DNA of 49,145 bases from Carboxylicivirga mesophila (GTDB taxonomy: Bacteria; Bacteroidota; Bacteroidia; Bacteroidales; Marinilabiliaceae): positions 1 through 49,145 of the forward strand of contig NZ_JAGUCN010000035.1 of assembly GCF_018271975.1 (NCBI RefSeq), in the 5' to 3' direction. This document shows, piece after piece, positions 46,365 through 49,145 of the stretch; the stretch's first letter is position 1; each line of letters starts with the position of its first letter. Under the pieces are notes generated by a model, which saw only the letters and a program-made list of their open reading frames with translations, searched no databases and had not been told where the DNA came from. Both the position numbers and the translations under genes were made by a program.

Positions 46365-48968
46365 ATGAATCACAAATTTATTACAAGTGTTGTATTTGGC
46401 TTGCTATGGTCATTATCAATGCTTGCACAAACAGGAGTTATCAAAGGTCGGGTAGTTGATGCTCAAAGCAATGAAGATATTCCATTTGCCAATGTTGCCT
46501 TACTTGAAAATGGTGAAATACTCACAGGGACTGTTACAGACCGCAATGGTCATTTTAAGCTGGACAAGATAAATGCCGGTAATTATAGTATAACAGTGTC
46601 TTTTTTGGGCTATGATGCTAAAGAGATAAATGAAATTTCAATTACACAGAATGATCGGGTGGCTGATCTGAAAAGTGTTGCTTTAAGTTCTTCTAGTGTC
46701 AGTATTGAAGGTGTTGAGGTGACAGCGACGGCACAAACCGTATCATCTAAAATAGACAGAAAAACCTATAGAGCTGATGATTTTGCCACGGCAAGCGGAG
46801 GAACAGCTGTGGATATACTGGATAAGCTCCCTGCCGTCTCGGTTGATGGCGATGGAGTTGTGTCGGTACGCGGAACAAGCGACTTTTTGGTATATATTAA
46901 TGGTAAACCTACACAAACCAGCGCCAGTGATATACTCAGTCAATTGCCCGCTGATCAGATTAAGAATGTTGAGATTATCACAGTGCCGGGAGCGCGATAT
47001 GATGCTCAGGGTAAAGGGGGTATCATTAACATCACCACACAAAAGGGTGCGTTTGATGGACTTTCGGTGGTGGCCAGTGGTATGATTGGCGGAACCCCAT
47101 GGACCAATAAGGATGATGTGTATAGTCGTCAGGCGTTGAATAACGACCGGTACAATACCAGTTTGAGCCTGATGTATAATAAGGATAAACTATCGCTTAG
47201 CGGTGCACTTACAATGCAATCGCGCAATAATAAGGGACGAGGTATAATCGATCCTTATATTTATCAGCATCCTGATGAGTCTGTCAGCGGTTACCCCGGT
47301 AGTTACTATGTGTTGGATGGTGAAGGTTCGCGCCCTAAATGGTATACCAATGTGATGGCAAACGCAGGCATTAACTACCAGCTTAGCGATAATGCTGAGC
47401 TGGCTGCCAGCTATCAGTATTCGAAGCGCACCAGCGGTCGAACAGCCAACTATGTTTATAAAGCTTATTTTGCTGATGCACCCGATGGCGAACCCTATGA
47501 TGGTACCTTGCAGAATATTTACAACCCTAACGATATTCATCGCGATGGCTGGTTTAGTAACTTAAGTGTGGATTATATCCAGCATATTGGGGAGCAGTCG
47601 AAAATAAGTACCTCTTTTATTTATGAGACCTCAAACCTGGAGCAAACCATCGATAATAAAGAGTTTACCTACGATGGCGAACGGTATTATTACGATGATA
47701 CGCCCGACTTCCATTCGTTCCAGAGCGATGAAACACCTTTAGATGCCTATCGTTTTGTGTTGGATTATCAGCATAAGTTTGATAATGGAAATACCTTAAA
47801 CACCGGAGTTCAGCCCCAATGGATACGCCTTCAGGGTGAGTTTGCTTACGATACGATAATTGGTAATGGCTATTGGGGCGATCCGAGTATTGAAAGCTAT
47901 GACAATAGTATCGACCTGAAGCGCGATGTGTATTCGGCTTATGTTGATTATAGCGGGAAAACAGGTAAACTGAACTATGTGTTGGGTTTGCGTGCCGAAT
48001 ATATGGATCAGTTAATGAATGTGAGGAGTACTGAGTATTTCGAATATGTGTATGGCTACTTTAGTGAAATTGGTGAAGGGCGCGATTTTGATCAAAAAGA
48101 TTTTCAACAGCGCAAATTTGACCTGTTTCCAACATTGCATGCCAAATACGATATAAATGATGCCAATAGCCTGTCGCTGGCGGCCAGTCGTCGAATTAAC
48201 CGACCTCCAGCCAAGGATATGGCGCCTTTTCTGTATCGTCGTCATCAGGAGATATACGAAATGGGCGATCCCTTGCTGAAGCCCGAATACACCTTGAATG
48301 CAGAACTGAACTACACACGACGATTTGGCAAAAATAACATTACCCTTACCGGCTTTTACCGTGGTGTGGATAATGCCATTTATAGGGTAAACAGGGTAGC
48401 GTATGATATGGGTAATCCGGGTGGTGTACTCTTACGAAGCTATACCAATGCAGGCAACCAAACAGCATTAGGAGCCGAAATGGGAATGAACATTGATTTA
48501 ATGAATAAGGTAAAAGTGTTCGTTGGTGGAGCATTGTATGATTTTCAGGTAATTGCCGATGATGAATTATTGGGGGAAAGTCGCGATAGCAGGAGCACCA
48601 ACTGGAATATTAAGTCAAATGCATCATGGCTAATCACCACTCCATTAAAGTTAACGGTAGACTATTCCATTAAATCAGCTTCCGTGACACCACAGGGAGA
48701 AAGCCTGCAGTTTGAAGCCTTAAATGCTGCTATTAATTATACGCCTGAGAAATTACGGGGCTGGACTTTTTCAGCCAGAATGCTTGATGTTCTGGGAACC
48801 AATCAGGCTGGTGGGTATACGGCTGCCTATGAAGGAGAGCAGATTTTGCTCCGACGTGGGTATGTTTACGATTATGAAGGCCAGATTGTAGAGCTTGGTA
48901 TAAGTTATTCATTCAATAATAAAAAGCAGAAATCACAAAGAAAACATATTAGTGACGACTATTTCTAA
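46365..48968 (+). CDS. TonB-dependent receptor-like outer-membrane beta-barrel protein (paralogue)
   Basis: 867 aa. Signal peptide (1-21, ...LSMLA|QT). A carboxypeptidase-regulatory-like domain (~23-110: 'GVIKGRVVDAQSNEDIPFANVALLENG', 'GHFKLDKINAGNYSITVSFLGYDA') is followed by a plug-like domain (~130-230: 'DILDKLPAVSVDGDGVVSVRGTSDFLVYING', 'IKNVEIITVPGARYDAQGKGGIINITTQKG') and the barrel. The sequence pattern 'INRPPAKDMAPFLYRRHQEIYEMGDPLLKPEYTLNAELNY' is the barrel region shared with the 24387-26834 protein. No substrate or SusD partner can be named. It is monocistronic with its own terminator. Confidence 0.88.
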   Translation: MNHKFITSVVFGLLWSLSMLAQTGVIKGRVVDAQSNEDIPFANVALLENGEILTGTVTDRNGHFKLDKINAGNYSITVSFLGYDAKEINEISITQNDRVADLKSVALSSSSVSIEGVEVTATAQTVSSKIDRKTYRADDFATASGGTAVDILDKLPAVSVDGDGVVSVRGTSDFLVYINGKPTQTSASDILSQLPADQIKNVEIITVPGARYDAQGKGGIINITTQKGAFDGLSVVASGMIGGTPWTNKDDVYSRQALNNDRYNTSLSLMYNKDKLSLSGALTMQSRNNKGRGIIDPYIYQHPDESVSGYPGSYYVLDGEGSRPKWYTNVMANAGINYQLSDNAELAASYQYSKRTSGRTANYVYKAYFADAPDGEPYDGTLQNIYNPNDIHRDGWFSNLSVDYIQHIGEQSKISTSFIYETSNLEQTIDNKEFTYDGERYYYDDTPDFHSFQSDETPLDAYRFVLDYQHKFDNGNTLNTGVQPQWIRLQGEFAYDTIIGNGYWGDPSIESYDNSIDLKRDVYSAYVDYSGKTGKLNYVLGLRAEYMDQLMNVRSTEYFEYVYGYFSEIGEGRDFDQKDFQQRKFDLFPTLHAKYDINDANSLSLAASRRINRPPAKDMAPFLYRRHQEIYEMGDPLLKPEYTLNAELNYTRRFGKNNITLTGFYRGVDNAIYRVNRVAYDMGNPGGVLLRSYTNAGNQTALGAEMGMNIDLMNKVKVFVGGALYDFQVIADDELLGESRDSRSTNWNIKSNASWLITTPLKLTVDYSIKSASVTPQGESLQFEALNAAINYTPEKLRGWTFSARMLDVLGTNQAGGYTAAYEGEQILLRRGYVYDYEGQIVELGISYSFNNKKQKSQRKHISDDYF

Positions 48969-49001
48969 TACCACGATTGTGTTTTTAAAATAAACAATAG
49001 G

Positions 49002-49046
49002 TCCCTTGCAGTACCATTTAATAGGTGTTATTGCAAGGGATTTTTT
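49002..49046 (+). terminator. Intrinsic terminator of the beta-barrel gene
   Basis: TCCCTTGCA (49002-49010) pairs with TGCAAGGGA (49032-49040), then TTTTTT. Confidence 0.85.
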
Positions 49047-49052
49047 GTACTA

Positions 49053-49145
49053 ACCTGAGTTCGACATAAAATTACTGGCTCAAATCGCTTATAAATGTTT
49101 AGTTTCAAGGAATATTTGTGAAAGCATAGCGAGCTATGGTGAACA
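49053..49145. mobile_element. MITE-like element, second copy, cut by the window edge
   Basis: From ACCTGAGTTCGACATAAAA onward it aligns without gaps over at least 85 bp to the reverse complement of the right end of the element at 36188-36451. The five bases before it are TACTA, like the TATTA of the first copy. Confidence 0.75.

Overview
The window reads as chromosomal DNA of a Bacteroidota bacterium, probably a free-living Bacteroidales/Marinilabiliales-type organism. The evidence is type IX secretion (T9SS) and gliding-type proteins, carboxypeptidase-regulatory-domain TonB receptors, a GH95 fucosidase-like lipoprotein, Bacteroidota-style promoters (TTG about 20 nt upstream of TAnnTTTG) and AT-rich gene-poor spacers. 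The genus is inference. No tRNA, phage, transposase gene or CRISPR array was seen.

Layout. 1-9591 (+) is a cell-surface locus: the C-terminal 1946 residues of a giant Ig-like repeat adhesin with a gliding-motility C-terminal domain, then a PorP/SprF protein, a PorE-like TPR/propeller/OmpA protein and a tandem SPOR-like protein. RNase P RNA follows at 9611-9978, then a YihY/BrkB membrane protein. The next gap (11315-11780) holds a minus-strand structured RNA candidate that looks like 6S RNA. A DnaQ-exonuclease/GIY-YIG fusion converges with a GH95 gene. Upstream of GH95 lies an array of eight palindromes with a 40-41 bp period, followed by a cluster of hairpin repeats.

16.3-26.8 kb is mostly minus strand: aroC, slyD, a secreted S8 peptidase, an unrecognised lipoprotein, a LuxR-type regulator with an altered receiver, a short QueG-like Fe-S protein and an outer-membrane beta-barrel receptor. 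27.1-29.9 kb (+) carries a MoeB-rhodanese fusion, a dehydrogenase-like protein lacking its catalytic residues and a PepSY-type membrane protein. 29.9-35.6 kb (-) is a probable operon: ligA, a DUF6913-like gene, dapA, lpoB-like and a COG3014-like lipoprotein gene.

35.6-36.66 kb is a repeat-dense non-coding hot spot: a pair of ~120 bp direct repeats, a hairpin cluster, two three-copy 22-bp arrays and a 264-bp MITE-like element with a TATTA duplication. A second copy of that element begins at 49053. The rest contains an ABC-F ATPase, an SDR reductase, an acyl-CoA synthetase, an NAPE-PLD-like metallo-hydrolase, a TonB receptor with a small His-rich partner, and a second beta-barrel receptor.

The most interesting unexplained items are the palindrome array, the 6S-like RNA, the 22-bp arrays with the MITE, and the hairpin directly after the MoeB gene.
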